Source of the DNA: an uncultured Lactobacillus sp.
GTDB taxonomy: Bacteria > Bacillota > Bacilli > Lactobacillales > Lactobacillaceae
Length of the DNA: 64,000 bases
NCBI GenBank assembly: GCA_937874185.1
Contig: CALNAK010000019.1
Location: forward strand, 226,938-290,937
Direction of reading: 5' to 3'
Numbering within the stretch: position 1 is the first letter of the stretch; each line of letters starts with the position of its first letter. The notes under the pieces are model-generated. The model saw only the letters and a list, made by a program, of their open reading frames with translations. It did no database searches and had not been told where the DNA came from. This document shows, one piece after another, positions 34,921 through 43,571 of the stretch. The position numbers and the translations under genes were made by a program.

Positions 34921-35706
34921 TTATTTTTTAGTAATGTCTTCACCGAAGTATTTAATAGAAAGTTTCTTCATTGTACCGTCTTTATATAGTTCCTTGGTAG
35001 CTTTAGTTACTTTCTTACTTAGGTTAGTTGATTTCTTGTTGTAGATTGGAGCAATTTTAGAAACTGGTAATTTACTTGCTGGAATTTCGATGTATTTAAG
35101 ATCAGTATTCTTGTGATCTTTCTTCCATGTTAAGAAGGCTTCCTTAGAGTTAAAGGCACCTTTGACACGACCTTGTTCGATCATTGACATGGCTGTTTGG
35201 AAGTCAGTTGCAGGAACTGTTTCAGCACCGAATTCCTTGGCATGGTTAAAGTTATCTGTACCAGTACCGGCAGCAATCTTTTGTCCCTTGATATCATCTA
35301 CAGAATTGATACCTGTACCATCTTTAGTAATGATAACTGATTTTGAGTAGATATATGGAGTAGAGAATAGATATTGTTTCTTACGTGATGGGTTCTCGGC
35401 AACGTTATTGATAACAACATCAAATGTCTTTGCGTTCAAAACGGCAATCAATGAATCCCATTTTGTTGGAACAAATTTAGCTTTTAGACCAAGCTTCTTG
35501 GCGATATCTTTACCATATTCAACCTCAAAGCCGTCGAGCTTCCCATTCTCACGGTATGAATATGGTGCATATGTACCTTCCAAACCAATTGTTAATGTAC
35601 CAGCAGTCTTTGTATCGCTGTTAGCACTCTTTTTATTAGAGCAACCAGTTAGTACCAAGACCAAGGCCAAGATTGTGGTTACTATTAAAGCTATGCGCTT
35701 TTTCAT
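34921..35706 (-). CDS. amino-acid (probably cystine) ABC transporter binding lipoprotein
   Basis: 261 residues. Signal peptide with lipobox LVLTGC (Cys22) tethers the protein outside the membrane. The type II binding fold contains LTIGLEGTYAPYSY and GFEVEYGKDIAKKLG, as in cystine/glutamine receptors. Third gene after metA and cysK; 80 bp separates it from cysK. Confidence 0.9.
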   Translation of the reverse strand: MKKRIALIVTTILALVLVLTGCSNKKSANSDTKTAGTLTIGLEGTYAPYSYRENGKLDGFEVEYGKDIAKKLGLKAKFVPTKWDSLIAVLNAKTFDVVINNVAENPSRKKQYLFSTPYIYSKSVIITKDGTGINSVDDIKGQKIAAGTGTDNFNHAKEFGAETVPATDFQTAMSMIEQGRVKGAFNSKEAFLTWKKDHKNTDLKYIEIPASKLPVSKIAPIYNKKSTNLSKKVTKATKELYKDGTMKKLSIKYFGEDITKK

Positions 35707-35786
35707 TATTTAAAATCCCCCTGTAATAGAAATACACTATTTTCTATTCTCTCATAAAACAAAAATTCTTAAAAAAGATATGTCTT

Positions 35787-36710
35787 TTAAAACTTGAATA
35801 AATCAGTTGAAAGATATCTTTCACCATTATCTGGTGCAACTGTAATAACTTTTTTACCCTTACCAAGTTTCTTGGCAATTTCGATTGCTCCAAAGATATT
35901 AGCACCTGATGAAATACCTGGCAAGAATCCTTCTTTGTGACTAACTTCTTGTGCCATTTTAATAGCTTGATCACTAGTTACTTCTATTATATCTGAGTAA
36001 GCGTTCTTATCGAGAGTGTCTGGAATGAATCCAGCACTGATACCTTGAATTTTGTGAGCTCCAGTTTTTCCCTCTTTTAATAGAGGAGATTCAGCAGCTT
36101 CCAAAGCCCAAACTTTAACATTAGGGTATTTCTTAGTCAATGCGTGACTGATACCTGAAAGGGTACCACCAGTACCAACACCAGCAACGAAACCATCAAC
36201 TGGAGTATCACCGAAAGCATCAATAATTTCCTTACCAGTTGTTAATTCGTGAATTTCAGGATTAGCAGGGTTGGAGAATTGCATTGGCATGAAGTAGCCT
36301 TTTTCGTTGGCTAAATCAGTTGCACGTTTAATTGCACCACCCATACCTTCACTACCGGGTGTCAAAACAAGTTCTGTTCCGTAACCTTGCATCAATTTGC
36401 GACGTTCAATGCTCATTGTTTCAGGCATCATGATGATTAAGTGATAACCCTTAGCAGCAGCAACAAGTGAAAGTCCAATACCAGTATTACCAGATGTTGG
36501 TTCAACTAATGTATCGCCAGGTTTGATTTTGCCAGACTTTTCAGCGGCCTCAATCATTGATAAAGCAATTCTGTCTTTAACAGAGCCACCAGGATTGAAG
36601 AATTCCAATTTAACATAAACGTCAGCGGCGCCTTCAGGGACAACTTTATCTAATTTAACGATAGGTGTCTTTCCAATAAGTTCAGTAATATTTTCTGCGA
36701 TTTTTGTCAT
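35787..36710 (-). CDS. cysK: cysteine synthase A
   Basis: 307 residues. The PLP lysine is Lys45 in PGGSVKDR; the phosphate loop TSGNTG (68-73) and the TGGTLSG motif near 177 are intact. It makes cysteine from O-acetylserine and sulfide. It lies 12 bp after the metA-like gene in an operon that ends with the ABC importer, all behind the Cys-codon leader. Assigned cysK rather than a cystathionine synthase because no CBS domains are present. Confidence 0.95.
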   Translation of the reverse strand: MTKIAENITELIGKTPIVKLDKVVPEGAADVYVKLEFFNPGGSVKDRIALSMIEAAEKSGKIKPGDTLVEPTSGNTGIGLSLVAAAKGYHLIIMMPETMSIERRKLMQGYGTELVLTPGSEGMGGAIKRATDLANEKGYFMPMQFSNPANPEIHELTTGKEIIDAFGDTPVDGFVAGVGTGGTLSGISHALTKKYPNVKVWALEAAESPLLKEGKTGAHKIQGISAGFIPDTLDKNAYSDIIEVTSDQAIKMAQEVSHKEGFLPGISSGANIFGAIEIAKKLGKGKKVITVAPDNGERYLSTDLFKF

Positions 36711-36722
36711 AATAATTTCTCC

Positions 36723-37526
36723 TTAGTAGATTGTTAATTTATGTTCCGTAACGGTTTTTAGCCAATTATTGTAAAAATTATATTGTGTTTGTTTCCAAGC
36801 AAACATGGGGCGCTTGTCTAAAGGTGAGTAATAATTAAACGCTGGAAAAGCATGTTTCACTTTTGGACTAGCCATCTCGCGATGATATTCGTCATCCAGA
36901 CTATCTCGTTGATACTCTAAATGAGAGAAGATAAAGGTTTGATTTTTGGTAACAGCTTCAGCGAGTGTTAATAATCCATGTTCACTGACCGCTTCAATTT
37001 TCAAACGATTATCGGCAGACATTTGTCCGTGATCCATCTCTGCATAGCGAGCATGAGGTGCAGGAAAGTTGTCACTGATATTATCTAAAAGATTTGTTTC
37101 AGTTAAAATTTGGTTTTGGAAAATTCCAAATACTTTATGCGGTAAGATTTTTTTATCAATATTATATAAACGATTAAGGGCAGCCATGGCGCCCCAACAG
37201 ACATAAAGTTGGGGGATGTTTTGTTGATCGAGTTGATCTATCAAAGCATTGATTTCGTCAAAGTATGAAACTTGAGGAAAATCTAACTTTTCAACCGGAC
37301 TACCAGTAATGATGAAACCATCTAGGCTTTGTACTTCAGTCAAATCTAGGGGACGCATGTTTTCAGTTATACGAGGATCAAGCTTTCGACCAACGTATCT
37401 TGTAGCGGAGTAATAGAAGATTAATTCTATATTATTTGTATCTGAGACTAAGACTTTTTGAAAATTATGCATGGTTTCAATTTTGTTTTGCATTAAATTT
37501 AAAATTCCAATTTTGATAGGTTCCAC
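36723..37526 (-). CDS. homoserine O-acyltransferase-family protein (MetA/HTS type)
   Basis: 267 residues from a GTG at 37526, seven bases after AAGGGAG; the longer frame would run into the attenuator terminator. The MetA-type class I glutamine-amidotransferase fold carries Cys110 in VCWGA, plus His202 and Glu204 in SHLEYQRD, the triad of the family. The family acylates homoserine, but the fused context with cysK and a cystine transporter raises the possibility that serine is acylated here. First structural gene of the operon. Confidence 0.85.
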   Translation of the reverse strand: MEPIKIGILNLMQNKIETMHNFQKVLVSDTNNIELIFYYSATRYVGRKLDPRITENMRPLDLTEVQSLDGFIITGSPVEKLDFPQVSYFDEINALIDQLDQQNIPQLYVCWGAMAALNRLYNIDKKILPHKVFGIFQNQILTETNLLDNISDNFPAPHARYAEMDHGQMSADNRLKIEAVSEHGLLTLAEAVTKNQTFIFSHLEYQRDSLDDEYHREMASPKVKHAFPAFNYYSPLDKRPMFAWKQTQYNFYNNWLKTVTEHKLTIY

Positions 37527-37561
37527 AAGTAACTCCCTTCTAAGTAGCGACCGTAATGACA

Positions 37562-37597
37562 CAAAAAAAGAGGCGCTGACTAATGTCAACTCCTCTT
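37562..37597 (-). terminator. attenuator terminator before the metA-like gene
   Basis: On the minus strand AGAGGAGTTGAC pairs with GTCAGCGCCTCT (11 of 12 pairs, loop ATTA) and is followed by T7. It lies between the leader peptide and the structural genes, so it must be read through for expression. Confidence 0.85.
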
Positions 37598-37627
37598 GAT
37601 ATTTATAGTGTTTGCACTACTTGATTA

Positions 37628-37726
37628 TCAATTGAGTGGTATTAGACAAGCTGAAATAGCATAGTAATGTGAGCTCATTACTACGCAACAACATGATTCA
37701 ACTTGTTTAGTATTAATATTCAACAT
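37628..37726 (-). CDS. 32-residue leader peptide with three consecutive Cys codons
   Basis: ATG at 37726 is seven bases after GAGGAGG. The peptide begins MLNINTKQVES and then has Cys12-Cys13-Cys14 (codons at 37685-37693), with a fourth Cys at 27; the stop is at 37628. Directly after the Cys codons the RNA can form GCGTAGTAATG/CATTACTATGC (37659-37686), and a terminator follows at 37562. This is the architecture of ribosome-mediated transcription attenuation: stalling at Cys codons would prevent the first hairpin and favour an alternative fold. It is too short to have been called as a gene, and the sequence is my own reading. Confidence 0.8.
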   Translation of the reverse strand: MLNINTKQVESCCCVVMSSHYYAISACLIPLN

Positions 37727-37755
37727 GTCCAATTCCTCCTCAATTAAGTTGTTTC

Positions 37756-37784
37756 AAACTTACAATTATTACTTTGATAAGTCA
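37756..37784 (-). promoter_or_regulatory. promoter of the leader-metA-cysK-ABC operon
   Basis: TTGACT (37779-37784) and TAAGTT (37756-37761), read on the minus strand, have 17 bp spacing. The transcript would begin about 15-20 bases before the leader peptide ribosome-binding site. Confidence 0.55.
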
Positions 37785-37788
37785 AGTA

Positions 37789-38250
37789 TTATTTCTTTTT
37801 TTCAGTATAAATAGATAATGATTCAAATTCGAGATATGAGGCTAAGGTTAGTGACAACATCAATAAGAATACTAACCAGCCAAGGGTTCTGCCAAGAACA
37901 ACTGTCAATGGTACAAAGGTGGAAATTAAATAAATACTTACCATTGAAAGAACGAAGTCAACTAGTAGATTTGCTCCAATAACGAGTTTACTTCTTTCCA
38001 AAATAAAGAAATTTAAGAGTCCCTTGAGAACTGGTTTGGTTGAACTACGATACATGATCAGCACTGGGCGTTGGGCAATAACTTTAACGGCAAACATACC
38101 GAAAGCACCCACGACGCCACCGACGATGATTCTCCACGTCAACGCATGAAGAACTAATGAATTATATGAAACCCCTATGATTGATAAACAAAGGATGTAA
38201 GGGATTATGAAGAAAAATAGGTAGATGATTGAAATTTTTTTATTAGACAT
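37789..38250 (-). CDS. four-span membrane protein of unknown function
   Basis: 153 residues, with hydrophobic segments near 8-27, 40-58, 87-110 and 114-135 and a Lys-rich C-terminus. It has no motif I recognise. It lies directly upstream of the leader promoter on the same strand. Its membrane location could hint at a role with the transporter, but the promoter evidence speaks for separate control. Confidence 0.65.
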   Translation of the reverse strand: MSNKKISIIYLFFFIIPYILCLSIIGVSYNSLVLHALTWRIIVGGVVGAFGMFAVKVIAQRPVLIMYRSSTKPVLKGLLNFFILERSKLVIGANLLVDFVLSMVSIYLISTFVPLTVVLGRTLGWLVFLLMLSLTLASYLEFESLSIYTEKKK

Positions 38251-38303
38251 TTTTTGTTACTCCCTATATACTAGTAGTCCTATTTTACCATGAAAAAGGT
38301 TTA

Positions 38304-38332
38304 TTGTTGAATGCATTAACACCTGTTATAAT
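38304..38332 (+). promoter_or_regulatory. promoter of the CorC/HlyC-type gene
   Basis: TTGTTG (38304-38309), 17 bp spacer and TATAAT (38327-38332). It leaves an untranslated leader of about 170 nt before the ATG at 38512; I did not recognise a riboswitch in it. Confidence 0.6.
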
Positions 38333-38511
38333 TGTTTTGTTTATATTTAGCTAGAGTTATGGTAAGCAAAGCTTTTATTCGTTCGTGCTGTAGTGTTTGG
38401 GGTTGATGAGGTCAGTTTGAACTTTTCATCAAGGTGGATGAATTTTAGCTTTATTGATTATTTGTAACATTTAGTTATTTAAGTTTAATGATGAAAGAGA
38501 GTGCGAGTTAA

Positions 38512-39867
38512 ATGAGTGGTGACTCTTCCGGAGCGTCGCTTTCTGGGCAGCTGATTTTAATAATAGTATTAACTTTATTGAATGCGTTTTTTGCAGCAGG
38601 CGAGATGGCGATAGTATCCGTTAATAAGACGTCTGTTGAAGAAAAGGCTAAAGAAGGCAATCGCCGAGCTAAGAAAATTCTTCAAGCAATCAATAATCCA
38701 AATAAGTTCTTGTCAACAATTCAGGTTACGATCACATTAGCAGGTTTCTTATCTTCTGCCAGTGCGGCAACAACTTTGAGTACAAGATTGGATTCAGTGA
38801 TTGGAGATTTTCCTGGTAGCCAGGAAGTTTCAGTTTTAATCATAACGATAATTTTGTCGTTTATTACTTTAGTTTTGGGAGAATTGTATCCTAAAAGAAT
38901 AGCGTTACAACGCCCTTATCAGGTGGCACATTTTACTGAACCGATGATTACATTATTTGGTAAAGTATTAAATCCATTTGTTTGGTTATTGAATGCGACA
39001 ATTAATCTATTGATGAAAATTACACCAATCGATTTTAGTCAAAAGAATGAACCAATTACCAGAAATGAAATGATTGCGACCCTGAGAAAATCGAGAAACA
39101 GTGGAACAATTAATCCCGATGAATATCAAATGTTACAAGGAATCATTCGTTTCGGTGATAAGACAGCTCGTGAAATTATGGTTCCAAGAATGGATACCTT
39201 CATGATTGACATCAATAATTCAGTTGATGAAAATATCGATGCTATTTTGGCACAACCATATTCCAGGATTCCGGTTTATGGAGCTGACAAAGATAATATC
39301 ATTGGAATCATTCATATTAAGGACCTCTTAAAGAAGTCCCGTGAAATTGGTTTTGATAAAATCAATTTGAAGTCGATTATGAAAGAACCATTGTTTGTTC
39401 CAGAAGCAACTAATATTGATAGCTTGTTGCTTCAAATGCGTAGTACTCAAACGCAAATTGCCATGGTTGTTGATGAATATGGTGGGATTGTTGGTTTAGC
39501 CACAATTGAAGATATTCTTGAAGAAATCGTTGGTGAAATTGATGATGAGTACGATCCAGTCACAAAGAATTTCCAAAGACTGGGTGCCAATAAATTCTCT
39601 GTTGTCGGTTTAATGACAATTGAAGATTTCGATGAGATTTTTGAAGAAGAGATTCAAGTAGATGATGTTGATACAATTGCCGGATACTTGATTATGAATA
39701 TTGGTGAAATTCCTGATGCTAAACACCCTAAGTCATTTAAATTAGATGATGGAATTGTGATAACATCTGGTGAGCTGAATGGCTCGAGAATTGAGAATGT
39801 TATCGTTACAGTTCCTGATAATAAATTGAAGAATGTAACTACTAACATGTTGAAAGGGAAATACTAG
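38512..39867 (+). CDS. CNNM/CorC-type transmembrane protein with CBS domains
   Basis: 451 residues. Domain order: DUF21/CNNM membrane domain (about 10-190, including VTITLAGFLSSASA), two CBS motifs (about 220-340, including MVPRMDTF and DEYGGIVGLATIEDILEE) and the C-terminal CorC_HlyC domain. The family is linked to Mg2+/Co2+ efflux and was earlier called hemolysin. Start chosen at ATG 38512 behind GAAAGAGAG. Monocistronic; the prfC upstream region follows. Confidence 0.9.
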   Translation: MSGDSSGASLSGQLILIIVLTLLNAFFAAGEMAIVSVNKTSVEEKAKEGNRRAKKILQAINNPNKFLSTIQVTITLAGFLSSASAATTLSTRLDSVIGDFPGSQEVSVLIITIILSFITLVLGELYPKRIALQRPYQVAHFTEPMITLFGKVLNPFVWLLNATINLLMKITPIDFSQKNEPITRNEMIATLRKSRNSGTINPDEYQMLQGIIRFGDKTAREIMVPRMDTFMIDINNSVDENIDAILAQPYSRIPVYGADKDNIIGIIHIKDLLKKSREIGFDKINLKSIMKEPLFVPEATNIDSLLLQMRSTQTQIAMVVDEYGGIVGLATIEDILEEIVGEIDDEYDPVTKNFQRLGANKFSVVGLMTIEDFDEIFEEEIQVDDVDTIAGYLIMNIGEIPDAKHPKSFKLDDGIVITSGELNGSRIENVIVTVPDNKLKNVTTNMLKGKY

Positions 39868-39933
39868 GGTATTTCTTTTTTTTCGAGGAAAACTTGTTTT
39901 CACATAGTAATATTTTATATACGGAAAGGAAAC

Positions 39934-40044
39934 GCGCAAATTTAGGCAACTCCTTCCGGTTAACTCAACTAACTCTGTCGTCTGCTTCGCAGCCAACTGA
40001 GTTAGTAGTGTTAATCCTCGGGAGCTGACCGCCTAAATTTCCGC
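39934..40044. repeat. hairpin element lodged between prfC SD and start codon
   Basis: GCGCAAATTTAGGC (39934-39947) pairs with GCCTAAATTTCCGC (40031-40044) with one mismatch; inside lies ACTAACTC/GAGTTAGT. The tail CCTCGGGAGCTGACCGCC closely matches the element at 51236. GGAAAGGA (39923-39930) lies just upstream. Confidence 0.8.
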
Positions 40045-40053
40045 TCTTATAAT

Positions 40054-41631
40054 ATGGATCAAAAACAATTAGATCAAGAAGTAAACAAACGTAGAACCTT
40101 CGCTATCATCTCTCACCCGGATGCTGGTAAAACTACTATTACTGAACAAATGCTTTACTTTGGTGGGGTTATTCGTTCTGCTGGTACTGTTAAAGCTAAG
40201 AAGTCTGGCCAATTTGCTACATCTGACTGGATGGAAATTGAAAAGAAACGTGGTATTTCTGTTACCAGTTCTGTTATGCAATTTCATTATCGCGATAAGG
40301 ATGTTAATATTCTGGATACTCCAGGACATGAGGATTTCTCTGAAGATACTTATCGTACTTTGATGGCGGTTGATGCTGCAGTCATGGTTATTGATTCTGC
40401 TAAGGGTATCGAACCACAAACTAAGAAATTATTTAAAGTTGTTAAAAAACGTGGAATTCCTATTTTCACATTCATGAACAAGCTTGATCGTGATGGTCGT
40501 GATCCACTTGACCTTATCGCTGAGCTTGAGGAATTACTTAATATTGAAGGTTGCGCAATGAACTGGCCTATCGGTATGGGTAAGGAATTGAAGGGACTTT
40601 ACGATATTCGTAATAATCGTTTGGAACTTTACAGAAAAGATGGCGATGATCGTTTCTTACCATTGAACGATGAGGGACAATTGGCTGAACACAATCCAAT
40701 CGAAGACGACGGTGTTTACGACCAAGCCCTTGGTGAAGTTGATTTGATTAAAGAAGCTGGTAATAAGTTTGACCTTGATAAGATTATTGCGGGTAATCAA
40801 ACTCCAGTATTCTTCGGATCAGCTTTGACAAACTTTGGTGTTGAAACATTCTTGAACACATTCTTGGATATGGCTCCAGCTCCAGCGGAACATAAAGAAC
40901 AAGATAGTGATGAAATCGTTAAACCTGATGATCCTGAGTTCTCAGCTTTCGTCTTCAAGATTCAAGCTAATATGAATCCAAATCACCGTGATAGAATTGC
41001 CTTTGTTAGAATTTGTTCTGGTGAATTTGTTCGTGGGATTGATGTTACATTAGCTAGAACTGGTAAAGTCTTACGTCTGAATAATGCGACTGAGTTTATG
41101 TCTGATCAAAGAGAAGCCGTCAAGACAGCCGTTGCTGGTGATATCGTTGGTTTATACGATACTGGTAACTTCCAAATTGGTGATACGATTTATACAGGTA
41201 AGAAGCATGTCCAATTTGAGGACTTGCCACAATTTACCCCTGAAATGTTCATGGAAGTTCAAGCTAAGAACGTTATGAAACAAAAGTCATTCCATAAAGG
41301 TATGCAACAACTTGTTCAAGAGGGTGCTGTTCAACTTTATAAGAAATATACAACTAATGACTATATTCTTGGTGCTGTTGGTCAACTACAATTTGAAGTT
41401 TTCCAATTCAGAATGAAGAATGAATATAACTGTGATGTTGTTATGAAGCCAATTGGATCAAGAATTGCCCGTTGGGTTGATCCTGAACAATTGGATGAGT
41501 CAATGTCATCAACTAGAAATATGTTAGTTAAGGATCTTGATGACAAGCCATTATTCTTATTTGAAAACAGATTTGCGGAAAATTGGTTTGCTAACAAGTA
41601 TCCAGATGTTAAGTTAACTTCAAAATTATAG
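40054..41631 (+). CDS. prfC: peptide chain release factor 3
   Basis: 525 residues. RF3 is the GTPase that removes RF1/RF2 after termination. G1 SHPDAGKTT (19-27), G3 DTPGHEDF (89-96) and G4 NKLD are intact, and domains 2 and 3 are full length. The ATG is forced: no other start exists between it and the in-frame stop at 40012. There is no Shine-Dalgarno sequence in the 30 bases before it; the nearest (39923) is separated by the hairpin element. Confidence 0.95.
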   Translation: MDQKQLDQEVNKRRTFAIISHPDAGKTTITEQMLYFGGVIRSAGTVKAKKSGQFATSDWMEIEKKRGISVTSSVMQFHYRDKDVNILDTPGHEDFSEDTYRTLMAVDAAVMVIDSAKGIEPQTKKLFKVVKKRGIPIFTFMNKLDRDGRDPLDLIAELEELLNIEGCAMNWPIGMGKELKGLYDIRNNRLELYRKDGDDRFLPLNDEGQLAEHNPIEDDGVYDQALGEVDLIKEAGNKFDLDKIIAGNQTPVFFGSALTNFGVETFLNTFLDMAPAPAEHKEQDSDEIVKPDDPEFSAFVFKIQANMNPNHRDRIAFVRICSGEFVRGIDVTLARTGKVLRLNNATEFMSDQREAVKTAVAGDIVGLYDTGNFQIGDTIYTGKKHVQFEDLPQFTPEMFMEVQAKNVMKQKSFHKGMQQLVQEGAVQLYKKYTTNDYILGAVGQLQFEVFQFRMKNEYNCDVVMKPIGSRIARWVDPEQLDESMSSTRNMLVKDLDDKPLFLFENRFAENWFANKYPDVKLTSKL

Positions 41632-41633
41632 GA

Positions 41634-41656
41634 AATCGCTGAATAGCGGTTTTTTT
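41634..41656 (+). terminator. intrinsic terminator of prfC
   Basis: AATCGCT/AGCGGTT hairpin (loop GAAT) with T8. The following 380 bp up to 42039 hold no gene; a TTGACTT..AAGTCAA inverted repeat lies at 41881-41915 and isolated WalR-like hexamers follow. Confidence 0.75.
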
Positions 41657-42038
41657 TATTGTAAAATTTCTTTGGTAGTGTAAAAAAATCACAAAAAGGG
41701 AGGCCCATTAAAATATTTTCGATATAGCTTGGATAGCGTGATATCAAAGGATTATTAAATATGACTGAATTTATTTATTCATGCTACCGGATATGTATAT
41801 TGTTTGAATGTTATATTTTTAATTTGATTTATATTGTATTTTTTATGCATAGGTATTATTTCTAAACTAAAATCTAAAGGTTGACTTAATAATCTTAAGA
41901 ATTCCTTAAAGTCAAGTAACAAAAAATTACAATTTATTTTCGAATGTTTAATTCTTGTTACAAAACCCGAGTTTTATTGAAACTACTTTTTTTAAATAGT
42001 AGTCTATAACTAGATTATTTATTAAGGGGAAACATTCT

Positions 42039-43040
42039 ATGTCTAAAAAAAATTTACTAACAAGTGCTTTAGTTCTTGGCACAATCGCTGCAACAGCTAC
42101 ACCTTCAGTAGTATCAGCTGCAACCACTGACTCAGACTCTTCAAATCAAGTAAATACCGAACAAGTAAGCAATACTACAAACGATAATGCTTCAAACGTA
42201 ATTTCTGGATCAGATGTTAAAAAAGCTGATACAACAGTTGCCAATTCAGCAACCGTTCAAGCTGCAAGTGAATCTGCAACAAATGCCGCACGTACTACTG
42301 CAATTATTCAAGCATCTTCAGGTGCTACTGCAGCTCAACAAGCAGCTTTCTTAAATGATGCTGTGCCTATGGCTCAAAAGGCTGCTTCAAAATATAACGT
42401 ATATGCATCTGTTATGTTAGCTCAATCAATTCTTGAAAGTTCATGGGGACTTTCAACTTTGGCAACACAAGGTCACAACCTATTTGGTATCAAGGGTGAT
42501 TACAATGGCGCTTATGTAACAATGCCAACTTCCGAATGGAGTGCATCACAAGGTTATTACACAATCAACGCCAACTTCAGAAAGTACCCAAGTTACTATG
42601 AATCATTTGCTGATAATGGTGACAAGTTACGTAATGGTGTTTCATGGAACACAAGTTTCTACAGTGGTACATGGAAAGAAAACACAAGTTCATACAAGGA
42701 TGCTACTGCATGGTTACAAGGTAGATATGCAACAGCTCCTAACTATGCTTCAGCTTTGAACAACATCATTGCTACTTACAACTTGACTCAATATGATGGC
42801 GCACCAGAAACAAATGGTGGTTCAGAAGCTACTAACAAGTCAGTTATCACTGTTAACAACAAATCAAGTAATTTTGTAAGATTACTTGCATTACAAGATG
42901 ATGGAACTTTCAAAGCAATCACTAACCGTGGTCTTGCTAACAATACTGATTGGCAAACAGATCAAACTAAAGTTGTAGATGGTCACACATACTACCGTGT
43001 AGCTACAAACGAATGGGTTCAAGATACATACTTAGCATAG
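42039..43040 (+). CDS. secreted glucosaminidase with SLAP-like C-terminal domain
   Basis: 333 residues. Signal peptide (about 1-27), a Ser/Thr/Asn-rich linker (30-100), a LytG/FlgJ-type glucosaminidase domain (about 105-255) with the catalytic Glu133 in SILESSWG and the HNLFGIKGDYNG motif (GH73), and a C-terminal SLAP-like repeat (about 270-333, HTYYRVATNEWV). It would cleave the N-acetylglucosamine-MurNAc bond of peptidoglycan, aiding cell separation. Strong AAGGGGAA ribosome-binding site; isolated gene. Confidence 0.9.
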   Translation: MSKKNLLTSALVLGTIAATATPSVVSAATTDSDSSNQVNTEQVSNTTNDNASNVISGSDVKKADTTVANSATVQAASESATNAARTTAIIQASSGATAAQQAAFLNDAVPMAQKAASKYNVYASVMLAQSILESSWGLSTLATQGHNLFGIKGDYNGAYVTMPTSEWSASQGYYTINANFRKYPSYYESFADNGDKLRNGVSWNTSFYSGTWKENTSSYKDATAWLQGRYATAPNYASALNNIIATYNLTQYDGAPETNGGSEATNKSVITVNNKSSNFVRLLALQDDGTFKAITNRGLANNTDWQTDQTKVVDGHTYYRVATNEWVQDTYLA

Positions 43041-43222
43041 AGAGTTGAAAGCACAGGAAGCTGTTGCTTATAACTCGTTTTAGTAAGAACAGAGAGCGAA
43101 ACAAGAGCGTCCAGCTCCCGAGCATTTGCAGGGTTTCACGAATTATACGCGTGTTTTGCGTATGATTTGGGAAATCAGGCAAAGCGGAGTGGAGTTGCTC
43201 TTGAGTAACTCATTTCAAATAA
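43041..43222. repeat. dispersed GAGCATTTGC/long-hairpin repeat, copy 3
   Basis: Begins right at the stop codon of the glucosaminidase gene. CCGAGCATTTGC and GGCAAAGCGGAGTGGAG flank TTATACGC/GCGTATGA. A second partial copy (GAGAGTTGAAAGCACAGGAA) precedes it. Confidence 0.7.
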
Positions 43223-43256
43223 GAAACATAAAATGTTCAACTTATGAGCATTAATA

Positions 43257-43298
43257 AAAGGACTTCCAATTCATTTTTTTGAGTTGGAAGTCCTTTTT
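43257..43298 (+). terminator. intrinsic terminator
   Basis: AAAAGGACTTCCAATTC pairs with GAGTTGGAAGTCCTTTTT, after the repeat copy. 43300-43565 is AT-rich upstream sequence without a gene. Confidence 0.8.
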
Positions 43299-43571
43299 GT
43301 CGTTAGGTGGAAATTGTATTTAGAATACAGATTTAATAAATAAAATAGTCATTTTTAAACAATCTTTTCACATTAAATAGATTGAAACACCTGGGTTTAT
43401 CCAATAAACCGTTTTATGAGATAATATTTTAATTTTATTGAATAGAAATTCATATATATATCGTGTAATATATAAGTACTAGAAAACGGTTTCACCTAGA
43501 TTTTTAACGCAATGATTCAAGATACATAAAATTTAGGGACTTTTATACCCCCTTGAATCGAGGATATGAAA

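Noticed and set aside
41762..41866. 34-codon frame starting at ATG 41762
   Set aside because: No ribosome-binding site and composition biased to Tyr/Phe/Ile as expected from AT-rich intergenic DNA.
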